Source: Theobroma cacao
Taxonomy: Eukaryota; Streptophyta; Magnoliopsida; Malvales; Malvaceae
DNA length: 64,000 nucleotides
Direction: 5' to 3'
NCBI RefSeq assembly: GCF_000208745.1
Contig: NC_030855.1
Coordinates: forward strand, 6,932,824 to 6,996,823
The notes under the pieces are model-generated. The model searched no databases. It worked only from the letters and a program-made list of their open reading frames with translations, and had not been told where the DNA came from. Of the stretch, positions 10,918 to 24,150 are shown piece by piece. The position numbers and the translations under genes were made by a program. How positions within the stretch are numbered: the stretch's first letter is position 1; each line of letters begins with the position of its first letter.

Positions 10918-13139
10918 CAGTTCCTGAAAAAATTTTCAACACCGCGAAAAGTCGGGAGCGTTGGATAAAAGGGGCAATAAAAATTGAATGAGAGTAAAGG
11001 AGGAAATGACAAAATACAGCAATAGGATACATCCAAGATAAGATGTGACACACGGGGCTCGGCTCTACCTTTGGGAAACTACCGTGCACATTCAATTTTG
11101 ACTTTGCCTTGTCCGTACCCACATAAATACAACTTTCTGATTTATCCACTTGTTTTATGGATTCCTCCTGATTTTATTATTCTGTAGTAGATCTTGCATT
11201 AATTTTTATTTGTTTTTTTATAATGAAGGATTAATTAATAATATTAATTAACCCCTTGGTGAGAGGGCATGCAAGGTTGAAATCTAGCCCCCAGTCAAGA
11301 TCGACGCAGGAAGGTGGGACGGGGTTGGCTTGATTTGTTCCCTTCCCACAGACGCGGCGTGGCAAGCGGTGGCACACACAACGCTTCCTCGCACCAGGAC
11401 AATATTTTTGAGGCAAAGAGGAAAGGACATTTTATATATCACGGTGGAGTCAAAAGCTCTACAAAGTAAATTTATGGATTGCTAAATGTATATTTATTAA
11501 TTATGTTTAATTTATTTATCTTTTTAATTATTATGATCTAAGAGAATGTGATAGCTTTTTAAATTTATTTGTAGAATTTAAAAAATTTCAGTGTCAATAT
11601 TTAAAATAAGTTTCAATAACAAAATATATCATATCTCAATTTGCACAACCAAAAAGTATGTGTACTCAACGACGAACTTCTAATTTTGCATAAAAGATAA
11701 CTAAAGAGTAATTATATAAAGTCATTGATCTATATAAAGTCGGAGGGAAGGGGGGCTAGTGAGGCTCCCGTCTCCACTAATTTTAAAAATTTTGTAATTT
11801 ATTTTTATTTTTTAAAATTTTATAATTTTACTTTTACAAAATGTTTAAAATTTTTCTAATATATTTTATTTTTTAAAAATTTTAATTTNAAATCTTATAA
11901 TTTTACCTTTACAAAACTTTTAAAGTTTTTTTAATATATTTTTATTTTTTTGAAATTTTATAATTTATCTTAATAATAATTTTTTATTTGATGAAATGTC
12001 CAGAATAATTATTTCAACAATTAACTTTTATAAAACTAAAATAAAAACTATTGTAATAAAATTATTCTCAAATCACACTTCTCCACAACTTTACAACCAT
12101 CATTTCTTATTTTCTTTTTTTTTACGAAATATTTTACAAATAAAAAAATATATTTTTTATATTTTTTTATTTACCAGCATTCTTTGTGCAGAAAACCTTT
12201 AGTTAGTAGCTCAATTTTCATATCATAATACTCAATAAGTTTAGTTTATTTATTTATTTTATTTTTAATATTTTTAACTTTAAATTTTTTATTTAATCAT
12301 TTTTATTTGTGATTTTGATTTAGAATTTACCATTTTAGTCAATTTTTTGTTGAAAGTAACAAAATAGGGATTTGATCAAGCACCTAAAGTTAGTTATTAT
12401 TTATTTATTTAGGGATTACTTAAGTGCTTTCCTACAAATTCTTTGTGTGTTTTTTTCTTAGGTTCTTGTGAATAATTAAGTTTTTTATTTAAAATTGCTT
12501 CCTCATTGAATTGTTTATTGATAGTCTTAATATTTTTTAGGCGATTGCTTCTCATTTATATTTTTGTTATTATATTTGTTAGTTTTTGTTTGTTGTTAAG
12601 TTTATCTAGAAATTGGGATTATTGTCTTTATTAAATTATTTATGATTATACAAGTTAATTTTTTTAAAATAATTTATTAAGATTGATTCCATTGAATAAT
12701 TTTCAAGATTTGTTTGTATAATTTTCATATGAACTTTTTTCATTGAATTTTCTTTATATTTTTGTCAAACATTAAACTTCTAATTTGACTATTGTATAGG
12801 CATTATTTTCGACTCTTCGCCCCCAAACACAAAATCCTAGCTCCATTACTAGATCTATATATTTAAAATTTTATACATATAAATTATAATAAAAAAATTA
12901 AAAATTGAAAAACTAAAAGGTGACAGCTGCCAGCACCTTGGCTTTGCCATTGTGTGTACTACACACTATTATAGACCAAAATTTTTTCGGATGCTACCAA
13001 TAAAACTATTAATGGAATTGAAATTTCATGACCAAATTTGTTTATCAAATTGATAGAATTAGATCCTATATTAACTAAATTGGCACATTATGTCACAAGA
13101 TCATTACTTTATTCTAAAAGTTAATTTGACTGGATGTTC
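10341..13139. other. AT-rich intergenic stretch, no gene
   Basis: No ORF here has codon structure or a family motif. It contains an (AT)n microsatellite at about 10894-10917, a GC-richer island at about 10920-11410, an undetermined base at 11889, and T-rich low-complexity DNA (11780-12800). The ORFs on both strands look like chance products. Confidence 0.6.
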
Positions 13140-13410
13140 AACGCCCTCACTTATAAGCCTTTCAAGATCTCTACTTGCTCGATGTAAGATTAAGCACCAT
13201 GCCTACTTTTTTTTTAAATACTCGATGTGACATTCTCCTCCACTCAATCCAACGATGACCTTGGGCCTTTCTTTGGAGGTGCTTGGCGTGAATTGGGTTA
13301 AGATTGGGTTGCTATGAAACCACTTTGTCATAGGATTATTATCTTCTCCTTAAGAGACTAATCTGATGGGGTATGTAACACCCATACTTATAAGGCATAG
13401 ATCCTGCTCA
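13140..13410 (-). repeat. Dispersed-repeat fragment with snRNA-promoter-like element
   Basis: On the minus strand ATCTTACATCG (about 13190-13180) followed about 24 bp later by TTATAAG resembles a plant snRNA upstream sequence element (RTCCCACATCG) plus TATA box. A related ACATCG is repeated near 13235. The surrounding phrases (ggccttgggcctttctttggagg style) look like a common plant interspersed repeat. No U-snRNA sequence follows, so this is a promoter-like remnant at most. Confidence 0.35.
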
Positions 13411-13764
13411 ACCCAGAACATTATTACATTAATAATCAATATAATTTCTTTAATATTTTAATACTATACCTAACTTGATTGGATGGGTCAGATTAAACTC
13501 AAGCTTGAATCGAATCTTGGCTCCTGTTGACATTGAGAGTCAAAGGCATTGAGAAGTTTAACCTAACCCGACCCATAAACACATGGTATGTATTAAAAGT
13601 TGTTTCCAACTAAAATGATTCGTCAATCAATTGATTTTAGATAATGATGTGTCTACTCAAAGTTGACCCAACATTTTGATCTCGATATGATCAAAAAATG
13701 TAGCTAAGCACACTAATCATGTGGATCCCATGAAATGTCATTCAATCTGAACGAGTCACACAAT

Positions 13765-13810
<46 letters not shown>

Positions 13811-14284
13811 AACATATGAGAATTCACACTCTAACAAGTAATTTGATTTATACATTAATGAAAATAAATAAACAAATATTAATATGAAAAGAACTAAGTT
13901 ATCATTTGGTGCCTTACAATGTAATTTGATTATTGAGAATGTAATTGTTGAGAAGATAACATTATAGCATTTAATATATATGAAAAGTACTAATTAAAAT
14001 ACTAGGAAGATTACATTACAACATTTGGTTTACAAATACTTTACTGGGAATCTTATGTTAATTTCTCAAATTACCCTTATGTACGGACATACAAGTTTAA
14101 TACACTTACATATTTTTATATTAAAGTAATTAATTAAAATTAATTTTATAATTAAATTAATTAATTTAGTTAAGTAGCTATTTTAATTAACTAATTACTT
14201 AATTACCTTAAAGCAGTATTAAATTAGTTAATTAATTAAGTATATAAGTTTTACATTTTGGGTAGGGTGGGGGGGAATGAACTT
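13411..14284. other. AT-rich intergenic stretch with (AT)n microsatellite
   Basis: No gene. A pure AT dinucleotide run of about 38 bp lies at 13770-13807. 14100-14250 is TTAATTAA-rich low-complexity sequence, and a G-run lies at about 14268-14276 just before the LINE remains begin. Confidence 0.7.
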
Positions 14285-15735
14285 TATTAGATTCTAATTA
14301 ATTGAGGGAAATTTATTCCCAAGATATCACTCATGAGAAGATTTTTGGTGTTTAAAGGAGGAATGTCATAAAATTCATAATTCTCTTCCATATCAAAGCC
14401 TTTATTAGCCAAGCAGTTGGCTAAAGTATTTCTTTCTCTAAATATGTGTCGTGTTCTAACTTCCCATCGATGTTGGAGTAATTGCTAAATAGTCTCAATT
14501 AGATCCAAGTTAGAACATGGATGACCATTGGAGGAAGTGATGGCTTGCACTACTAATTTACTATCTAATTGAAGCTTAATTTTATGATTTCCCAATTCCC
14601 AAGCTAAACTAAGGCCTCGGTAAACACCCCATAACTCAACTTGGTATGTCGTACACCTTCCAAGTTTGATAGAAGAACCACCATGCTAGTTGCCATTAGA
14701 ATCATGAAACACACTGCCAACTGTTGACATGCCAACTAACTTTCTAAATGCTCCATCAGAATTTAAGGCTAACCAACCAGATGAAGAAGATACCTAGCCA
14801 ACCAAAATCTCCTTTTTTCTATTTTCAAGTGCTTCAATGCCATTCCCAATTTTACAACAAGCATTATTAATAACTAAAAAAAAAACTTAGGATAACATTT
14901 AATTGTCTCTTTATTGCAACCTGTTTTCCTTCAAATATAAAAGAATTTCTCCATTTCCATAGGTACTAGTAGCTTGTTCCAAATATTATCATTCATCACT
15001 AATTTACAATGAGACAAATTGTACGAAAGCCAATCAATTAAAATTTGATCCAAAGAAACGTTCTTGATATCCTTACGGTAAAAATCGAAATCGAAAAGCA
15101 CTAGCAAATGGGCAATCATGCAAGGTATGCAAAATAGATTCTTCCTCCTGTCAGGATTGAACATAACTAGGGTCATTTGATATATGGCACTAGCTCTGTT
15201 CCTTGTTGGTAAGCAAGCACTATTGCAAACACCGGTACAAGAAGGCGCATATACGTTGTGGTCTTTTTTCAGCGCTAAGCCATGTTCCCCATGTTCCCCC
15301 TAGTGTTGTATCATGAGTCTCCGTGATCTCCTACATACAATTGTAAGCCAATGAAACAGAAAATAAACCAGATGAAGAATGTGCCCAATATAAATCATCT
15401 ATTCTGTCAAAAAACACAGGTGGCATGGCCTTCATAAGAATGTTTCTCTCTTCATCAATTAACAATGTATTGAGACACTTAAAATCCCAATTTCCATTAG
15501 GAAAAGTAAGGACACGAACCGTACTATTATCATAATAAAGTTACCCATCATTCGGGCTCCTTTAATTAAAGGTCGTTCTCCTAGTTAGATATCCATCCAA
15601 AACTATGTAACTTGACCATCTCTAATTGCCCATTTGATATTTTTTTTGAAAGGTTTGCCATAGTATACTTATTTAAGTCCAAAGAGAAGAAGAACCGGCT
15701 CAATCAATACTATCTGGTTTTAAGTGGGATCCTAT

Positions 15736-18308
15736 TGTGAGACCTCGATCTCTATAAGCTCGTAATTAGGCATAGACGTAATAACACGGGCTAGGGGTAA
15801 TCTCGTCATTTCCCTAGTAAGCCCTTAGAAGTAGACTTTCGAACACCATTAAAGCCTAAGTAAGCCTAAAGCATAGATGAATGATGAAAATAAGGGTAAA
15901 ATGATGAAGAAAATAAAAATAATGATGACTTCCAAAGTAGGGGCAAAATGATCAGTTTTCATCTCTGGTCAAAATTTTGATTTTTCATAAATCAGAGTAT
16001 TTTTAGACCATTGGGGACCTTGTCCCAGTGTCAAAAGAGTAAAAAGATAGCATAAAGGATTGCAGGAGAACAAGCTAACTAGTTAAGGACATTTTCATAA
16101 TTTAAGTGGAGTTGGATAAGCATGAGCTATAAATATCATCTTCTAGTAGCTTCTTCTCACATTTTCAGTAGCTTCTTCTTCTTCCTTCTTACGTTTCTTC
16201 ATCTTCCATAGGAGTTCTCTTCAAGCTTCCATAACTCTCTCAAGTTAGCTCCACTTTTCATGCTTACCCTTTCATAGAACCTTTGTGCTCTTTCACTCTT
16301 TCACTTTAAAACCCCTAAAAAATCTTACTCCCATACTTTCTCTCATTAGCTAGGTGTTTAGAGAGAGAACGAGGGAGCTTTTATAATAGTTTGGAGAATT
16401 ATTGAAAGGAATTTCAAATTTACAAAGCTACGAAGGTGAGAAGTGAACTAAAATTTATTTTTAGTTGTTGATAATGTTTAGTAACTTGATTTGTGAGTGT
16501 TATTGTTGAGATTGTTTAATCATTTTTACTGTGAATAGAGTGGTGCAAATGATAGCCATTTAATAGTAGTTAAGAGCTAGTAAGAATGACTAGTAGAACT
16601 TAACTTAGAAAATAGCTTTAGAATAGTATTAATGCCAAGTTGGGTTGATGGTGATGATGCTAAAGTGATTATAGGTTCCAACGAAGCCCCATCACCCCAT
16701 TCGGACCAATAGAGGAAGTTGGAGTGAGTAGAGATTTAACCAATCCCTGTGAGCAAACTTGCATTTCAAAATTGTTTTGGGAATGTGAATGTATTTGCAC
16801 AAAACATTTAAATGATTTTATCCAAGTTTTCTTTAAAAATCTACTTAGGGAACAAGCCCTTGGTGAATATTTTTATCTTGTGGAAATGTGCCATATAAAT
16901 GGTTCATGTGTTATCACAATATTATGATATGTATAATATGCATTGGATGTTCTTTTTTGTGTGTGATGATGATGACCTAGCCATGTGCGTGTAGGAGTGC
17001 ACATGAGCTGATGATGACCCAATCATGTGCGAGTGGGGAGTGCACATGAACTGATGATGGTGGGATGGTATGCATGATGATGTATATTTATATACAAATA
17101 CGTGTGCTATAAAAAGTTTATGAGTATGGTATATAGTTGTATTACATGTGAATCTTGCATGTTAAACCTTGGAAATTTCTAAGCATGTTCAAGTTGATTT
17201 TGTCCTTGCAGCTAAATGGCCTTTTCTTGAGAAAATGAAAAATTGTTGTTGGTGTCATGTTTCTCGCTACAACGAAAAGGTCTCGGGGTTTGGAGGGTTA
17301 CATTGGTTGGATTCTCGCTGCAGCGAGCAAGTTGCTGAAGCTTCTCGTTGCAACAAGAAACTTTCTATTTTGTTGCTTGAATTTCGCTATAGCGAGAATG
17401 GATTCTCGCTGTAGCGAGAAACTTTCTGTGTTGCATATTATCTTGTTCAGTTGTTGCCCTATTTTCCACTTCTATGGTACCATAGTCGAGCATGAACTTC
17501 CAACATTAAGAAATTAATTAATTAAGTTTGAAATGAGGAGGTTTGGTAAGAAACCCTCGGCTAGTTGAGAAACCCTCGGTCAGTTGATAATTTGAGCCAA
17601 ATTTCGCTGCAGCAAAAATTCATTCTCGCTGCAGCTACGCTGCAACGAGAATGCCTTTCCGCTGCAGCAAGGACCCGTCGTTTACTTGACTTGATTTGCT
17701 TGAATGTCATTAAAGTTTTTACTCTTCAAATCCTTCGTGGAGCATAGACTCTTTATCATCAAGTGATTTACTCATTGGGGGTTTAAATGAGGGGTTTTAA
17801 TAAGAACTAAACTAAATTGCATTGTTTTAAAGATAAAGGCATCATGATTTCTTTAAATCTTCCTTATTGCATGCTTGTTCCCTTCCTTTGTTCACTCACT
17901 GGGTTTATACTCACCGTTTTCAACTTCATGTTTTCAGATCAAGAGACAGTCGGTAACTAAGTCGAGGTGTCCTCGTAGATTCATATCCTTGGTAGGTAAC
18001 TTGGCATTTCATAGCCGTACCTTCATCCTGGTCACTCCACTGGAAGCCCAGAATCATTTTGTTGTAAATACATAAATGTGATGTAAAGTACTAAGATATA
18101 TATTTTAGGCAAATTATGTATATTTGATTGGTAATGCCACTATGAAATGGCAACGGTTAGTATTATTTTGAATTGCAATTATGAAATAGAACTTTAGCAA
18201 ATTTTTGATGGAACTATGAACAAATCATATAGACAGGCTTGCTGGGCCTAGTGGGCTATGTCCATTGGGTCCATGCACCGGTCATGGCTTGGAAATTGGG
18301 TCATGACA
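15736..18308 (+). mobile_element. Solo LTR, 2573 bp, inserted in the LINE
   Basis: It starts TGTGAGACCTCGATC and ends GGGTCATGACA, flanked by the exact 5-bp duplication CCTAT (15731-15735 and 18309-18313). LINE codons resume on both sides. A TATA box (TATAAATA, 16128-16135) gives the plus orientation. There is no gag or pol. Ends ending in GGTCATGACA are usual for Ty3/gypsy chromovirus-like LTRs, so I infer a solo LTR from that group. Internal repeats: a unit of about 45 bp repeated twice at 16965-17060 (GATGATGACC...GTGCACATGA) and a palindrome array at 17259-17672. The small ORFs are not genes. Confidence 0.88.
17259..17672. repeat. TTCTCGCTGCAGCGAGAA palindrome array
   Basis: About eight variants of the 18-bp palindrome TTCTCGCTGCAGCGAGAA occur at 17261-17279, 17311-17330, 17341-17360, 17381-17399, 17401-17421, 17601-17619, 17622-17653 and 17656-17672. 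Centres vary (CTGCAG, TTGCAA, CTATAG, CTGTAG) while the arms stay. They lie downstream of the LTR's TATA box, so they would be transcribed. Confidence 0.85.
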
Positions 18309-18405
18309 CCTATGTTGTATTTACCACGTAGAATCCTCACCCATAGTGCATTTGGATTGGTTGCAATCTTCTAATAGATTTTCAACAAGAAATCATCATT
18401 CATGG

Positions 18406-20437
18406 TGTCACGACCCAAATCCAAATGTTTGTACCAGTGCACGAGCTTAGCAGGCAAGCCTACTAAACCCGAGCAAGTCGCAAAGTTCATAACCATATAA
18501 CTCAAATGCCAAGGAATTTATAATCAAATATTCGTAATAATTTCAAATATATTACATTATCCTTGGCTCACAATCCATACAATTATACTTAAGGTCATAC
18601 ACTGGCCATCAAATTAAGTTCATACATAACAACCCTTATACCATTCAAATGGCACATCATGCGTAACATATTTACATCTAATTAGACTTGAAGGCGAAAG
18701 GTCCACATAAACTCAGTGGAGTGACATGTTGGGAAGGAAACCTATTGGATGCCAATTATGCAATCGTTCAATTGACAACACTTGTCATGAAATCCCGTAA
18801 CTTCTCTTATCTGCAAATGGTACAATAAAGGGGTGATTCATCTAATACTCAATGAAGGGATGCTATCATAGCATAATATTATACATATATATAGTATACA
18901 TATAGGCCTATCTAGCTATAATATATTCATATTCAAACATCTATACTTCAAATGTGCAAGGATCATCTTAATATCCTACATGCACAATTCATCACAGTCA
19001 AACTCACCGGATCACATATTAACAGCGTATCATATCCACAAATTTCCAAGTTCTATGTCCTCGCAACAAATCATTTCAAATCAAGGCTTACCCTTAAAGC
19101 CATTACCATCAAACTAGGCTTCGTAGGCACACCTTAGTTGCTGAGCCCAACCACGAATATCATTCACATATAAATTATTTATCTCGAAGCTTTTCATCAG
19201 ATACCATTCATAGTCAGTCACCACAATTTCATTTTCAAATCAAATCATGCCATTTCTTATGCATGTTATCATGGTTTAAATAAAACCAAGTGAGTGGTTT
19301 TGCCTTAGACATTATCAATCATGCACAATAACCAACCGGCGAAGAAAAAAATCACGCGTAGGGTCAAGCCACTAGGTGGAGAACAGATCACGCATGTGCT
19401 GAAGCAATGGGGGGAGAACAAATCATGCATGTGCCAAAGCAATGGGCAGAAAATAGATCACACACAACACTAGAGCAACTAGTGGAGAATTTGATTCATT
19501 AACCGGAGTAAACTCCTGACATCGACATCACCCGAAGTAATCTCACATAGGTGGCATCACAATCACCATCTAGAGTAATCTCCCAATGATGGCATCGTAC
19601 ACTATAAGTGGGAATCACAGGCGAGATATCAACCACTGCCCCTACTTAACACCATCCTTAAGGCACGAACGTAGTCACAGGGTATCAGACTCCACTCAAC
19701 CTTAAATCAAATCAACGTTCGAAATTCATTTCTCAAACGAAACACATAACCACAAATCAAGCCATTATGCTTGTAGCATTACATGTGTCCACATCAAATC
19801 GTATTCAAATTCATTGGGCTTCAATCATCATTAACCACAATATAATTCTAAATGCCTTCAAATCTCTAAGGCATCATCAAACAAAACATAATCAATCTAT
19901 AGGCCCTCATGCTTTTAACTCCACATGGGTATTAATTGTATTTAATCGAATCAATCGTCGCTTAATAGCCTTATACGTATGCTCAAATCAATCACAAATA
20001 CATGGGCATTCATGCATATATCATTTCCACAAATAATCATGGCCTTTCGACTTCACATAACTGATATCATCTCAATTGCTGTGCCATTATCCCAATCACA
20101 CACTGTGCCCATATGCCTAATTGGGCAATCCATTCATCATAATTTCGCATAGTCCTTAATTCATAATTCATATCGCACCATGTGTAGGCCTCATGCTTTG
20201 GGTCCCATATACCATGCGTTCCAACACAATGCCACCATGTGGCTCACCATAATTCATATAAACACAAATTTCCTTTTTCAAATAACTAGTTAGTCTAGGC
20301 ATTCACATCTAGGCACACAATTATATTCATTCTCTAGCCTAAGCACATACCTCTAGGCAAGAATATATATACTCATACACATAGGTATATGCATACATAT
20401 TGATTCTTTAACCTAGGCATTCTTATCTAGGCATACC

Positions 20438-20477
<40 letters not shown>

Positions 20478-21591
20478 ACACACATATAGTTTTCTAGCCT
20501 AGGTTCATCTGCCTAGGCATGCATCATTTATCTTAGTACCATGGCAGCACATACGTTATGCGAAATGCATCACATGCACTTAATTAAATCTCACTCACCT
20601 TGACAATCAGAGACACACCACAATCAAGCTCAACCTTTAGCCCCCAGCCGTCCTCCAGCTCACAAGCGCATCAATAGCCTTTATTCTCCCCTTAGACACA
20701 TCAAAGCATCAAAATCATAATTATTTCCTAACTTTTTAAAAATATCCCAAGTTTTCAAAAATACCCAAATTCAATATATAAGCTCAATCTTCCAACAAAT
20801 GAGCTAAACCTTTACCTTAAAAGCTGGGTTACCCAAATCTAGGCTCCAAATCTCCAATAAACTCAAAAAGAGAGAGTTTGGCCAAGTTTGAAAATATTTA
20901 GATTCAAGGTTATTAACCAATTAAATCTAAAACCAATTAGTAAAAATGCGTAATTTTACCTCTAAATGGTTTCCCAAGCTTTGATCTAGCTAAAATGCAC
21001 TCCAAATGGGATTTGGTGGCTTAGGGTTTGAAGAGGGTAGAGAGAGAATGAGAGAAAGAGCTGAGAGAGAGATAAGGTGGAATGACCCCAAAACCCCTTT
21101 TTATTTTTGCCTTTTTTCTCTGATGTATCGATGCATCTACCTTAATTTCAAATGAATGTATCGATACATTTTGGGCAGAATGGTCTTGAGTGCTCCCTAC
21201 TTCAAATGTATCAATACATGTTCATCTTTCTAAGAATGTATCAATACATTTTGCCCAGATTACACCTTTTCTTGCACCCAAACTTCCAAAAATATGAACT
21301 TAACACCCTAAAATCATGTCCCTTTTTAGCCATACTTCGAAATGATTATCTTAATTTATAATTCTCATTCATATACTCAAACGCACAATCAAATCTCAAT
21401 CTAATCTTCAAAATTCAGGATTTATCATCTATTCCTCAAGATTTTGGCTAAGTCTCAAAGTTTTGTGCTTTAAGTGCCACAATTGTCATTTTCACCTAAA
21501 TTCATCAAGAATACTCAATATCAAAGCATAAACTTGTGAAACCACTAAGCCAACATCACATTTAGGCCATATAAAAAATCAGGGTGTTACA
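18406..21591 (-). mobile_element. Solo LTR, 3186 bp, second insertion in the LINE
   Basis: It starts TGTCACGACCCAAAT and ends CAGGGTGTTACA, flanked by the exact duplication CATGG (18401-18405 and 21592-21596). On the minus strand it runs TGTAACACCCTGA to GGGTCGTGACA, the usual ends of plant Ty3/gypsy chromovirus LTRs, so I orient it minus. No gag or pol. Only 92 bases separate it from the solo LTR to its left, which lies in the opposite orientation. It contains an (AC)n microsatellite (20440-20484), CTAGGCA-type repeats (20285-20520), an imperfect tandem repeat at 19345-19495 and four ATGTATCGATACAT palindromes (21122-21250). Confidence 0.88.
21122..21250. repeat. AATGTATCGATACATT palindrome array
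   Basis: Four copies, at 21122-21137, 21155-21170, 21205-21220 and 21235-21250. The second is perfect and the others carry one or two changes. In LTR orientation they lie 340-470 bp from its start. Confidence 0.85.
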
Positions 21592-22803
21592 CATGGTCTT
21601 CAAACAACGTATTCCCAAGCCACCTTCCTCTTTAGGCTTACAAACCTCCTATCACTTTAGAAGATAAATTTTACGATTGTTTGACTCACCACCCCATAGA
21701 TAATTTTTGCAACAGGCCTCAATTTTCTTGCAAATATTGACAAATATTGAAATTGTTTGGATTATATAATAAGGTATGTTAGATAAAATAGGTTTAACTC
21801 AAGTAAGTCTACCTGTAAACAAAAGTGTGGATGCTTTCCAAGTAAACAAACAGTTATGGACTTTCACTTCTAAATAAAGAAAAGAATTGATTCTTGTTTG
21901 ACCATGGATTAGTGGCACCCTTAGATAGTTCCCAAAAATCTTCTGAACATGAAAAGCCCAAGCATTGTATTAAGTTATTAATAGTCTCTTTAGAAACATT
22001 TCTAGAGTAATAAAATGAGGACTTCTGTATACTCATATTTTTCTCCAAAACAAACACAAAAATCTTCTAATACTCCTTGTATCACCTCCATTTAAGATAT
22101 TGAGGCTTTTGCAAATAGTACTAAATTATCAGCAAAAAATAGGTGAGTTAAAAAAGGACCTTACCTACCTAGCTTGATGGATTTCCTTGAGTCTTGATCA
22201 ATTGCATTGTTAATCCCATGTGCCAACCGTTCCATGCACAATACAAAAATGTATAAAGATAATAGGTCACCTTGTCTTACAACTTTAGAAGGTACAAATA
22301 TATATGATGACATGTAATTCCAAAGTATTTGTGATTTGCTATAATTCTAACTATTAAGCAAAATATTAATCAAAACAGCAGGAATTTTAACATAAATAAA
22401 AAGTATCATTCATAAACTCCCATCTAAAATGATCATATGTTTTTCTAGATCAATCTTAATCATCATCCACCTTACTTTTCCCTACTTCTTTATGAAAAAA
22501 CGGACAATTACTTATGTTATAATTATGTTATCTGTAATTTGTCTTCCAAGGATAAAGCTATATTGTGCCTCGAAAATCAGAGAGCTCATAAAGGGTTTCA
22601 ATCTATTAGTAATGACTTTCATGAGAATGTTAATGATCGCTAGTGAAAGACTAATTAGTTTGAATTGGGAGATATGTTTTGGATTTTTCACTTTTTGAAT
22701 CAAAGTGATAATTGATCTACATAAATCATCCTCAATTGTTTCTTTCTCAAAAACCTTCTTAACATAATCAACCACATTTCTACCCACCACATTCCATGGA
22801 GAA

Positions 22804-24150
22804 TGAAAAAATTAAAGTACGCTCTCACCAGACCTACTAACCTCGATTGTCATCTATCCATCTTTTCCTCCTTTTCCTATTCTTTTTTTTTTTCGTGTTT
22901 CTTTTTTGGCCAAATCCTCCCTTCATTTTCCTCGTCGGCAACAAGTTTGTTCTTTCTCTTACTTTCCTTTTCTTTTCTTTTCCCTTTTCCCTTATTCAAC
23001 GATAATTTTCTCATTTTCTCTTCCTTTTTTCTCACTTTCCTATAAAGTGAATTGATAAAAAAAAATTGGAAAGGAGAGGAAGAAGAAATTGGTTTTGACA
23101 ATAGCATTTTTCACTAATTGGTGGTTTTATTTAAGTTTGTTTTTGAAAGAAAAAAGAGAAAAAAGGATAAAAAGATAGAGTTTAAGAAAAAAAATTAAAT
23201 CGATTAAAAGATAAGGAAGAACGACAATGACGATCGATGGTGATCAATCATTGAAATTTAGATTTTAGAGATAGAATGATTGAGTAATGATTGATTAGTT
23301 AGAAAAAGAGATAAGAGAAATTGAAGGAAAGAGAGAAGGTGATAGAAAAAGATGATAGATATTTTAATGCAAAACTAAAAAGCTTTTTCAAGTATATTGA
23401 TTTGCAAAAGGAATGTGAAGTGATGCCATTGTAATGTTATATTACATTATAAAATATTGTAATGTAATTTTAACATTCATCATATTATAAAAAATATTAC
23501 TTACCATTTAGTACCAATAAAATAATTTGTTGAAGTAAAATCTTTTTTATATAAAATATTTTATTAAAATATCTAATATTTTTTATTATTAAAATAAATT
23601 ATTGAAAATATTTTAAATTGTTTAGATAACCTTGCAAAAAATATTTTTTACCGTAATATGGTAAAAATATTAAAATTCATTAATTATGCAATGCATACAA
23701 AACAAATTTTTTCAACATAAAAAATATTTTTTATATAGTATTTAACAATTTTTATTTATTTATTTCTCATAATATTGTTATATTAGTTAGTTTATTAATT
23801 TAATAAATCATAAATTAAAAATTAAAAGAAAGGAAAGATTTTCATAAGTGAAAAACTTATTTCATATTATATATAAAATTTTTTACTTAATTAATTTTAA
23901 TTATTTTAAATTATATTAAAGATTATAATATTTTAGTAAAAAGTTTTTTTATGTGTAAAATATTTTACATACCTATAATTAATGAAATTACATAAAAACC
24001 TAAGATATAATTAAATAAAATTAAATCACATGGAAAAGAATTATCTTTTTTACTTTTTACTTGACAAAAGCTGTTTCTCAATGTGCACCAATTCTAGTAA
24101 ATGCTTAAAATAAATTTAATTTTGCTATTAATCATCACAAATCTCATCAT
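22804..24150. other. Intergenic region upstream of VHA-A
   Basis: No gene. A pyrimidine-rich tract (about 22855-23045) is followed by a purine-rich tract (about 23055-23365); the ORFs in both are compositional. 23400-24060 is A+T-rich. The VHA-A promoter must lie in the last part; pyrimidine-rich CTCTCTT stretches at 24160-24210 look like the usual plant leader. Confidence 0.6.

Larger units (their letters stand above)
14285..22803 (-). mobile_element. L1-type LINE ORF2 on the minus strand, split by two solo LTRs
   Basis: Three minus-strand pieces read as one LINE ORF2. 22803-21597 holds RT blocks (VGRNVVDYVKKVFE, SIITLIQKVKNPKHISQFK, ILGRQITDNIII; later the catalytic-box remnant ADNLVLFAKAS near 22130). 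18400-18314 holds the post-RT stretch NPNALWVRILRGKYNI. 15730-14290 holds the zinc-binding domain (SFWMDIWLGERPLIKGARM) and RNase H (CTTYQVELWGVYRGLSLAWELG, ERNTLANCLANKGFD, both with stops nearby). The pieces join exactly once the two insertions and one target copy each are taken out. Many stops and frameshifts; inactive. The 5' part of ORF2 (endonuclease) and ORF1 are absent. Confidence 0.88.

Noticed and set aside
11231..11416. 61-codon minus frame, Cys/Pro-rich
   Set aside because: It looks peptide-like only because of local GC content; no start context, domain or splice partner.
16965..19495. CRISPR-like spaced repeats
   Set aside because: The tandem repeats are short, diverged and part of plant LTRs; the window is eukaryotic.
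22803..23107. Opposing open frames of 80 and 76 codons near 22.8-23.1 kb
   Set aside because: They are products of a pyrimidine tract on one strand and purines on the other (Phe/Ser-rich against Lys/Glu-rich); no domain.
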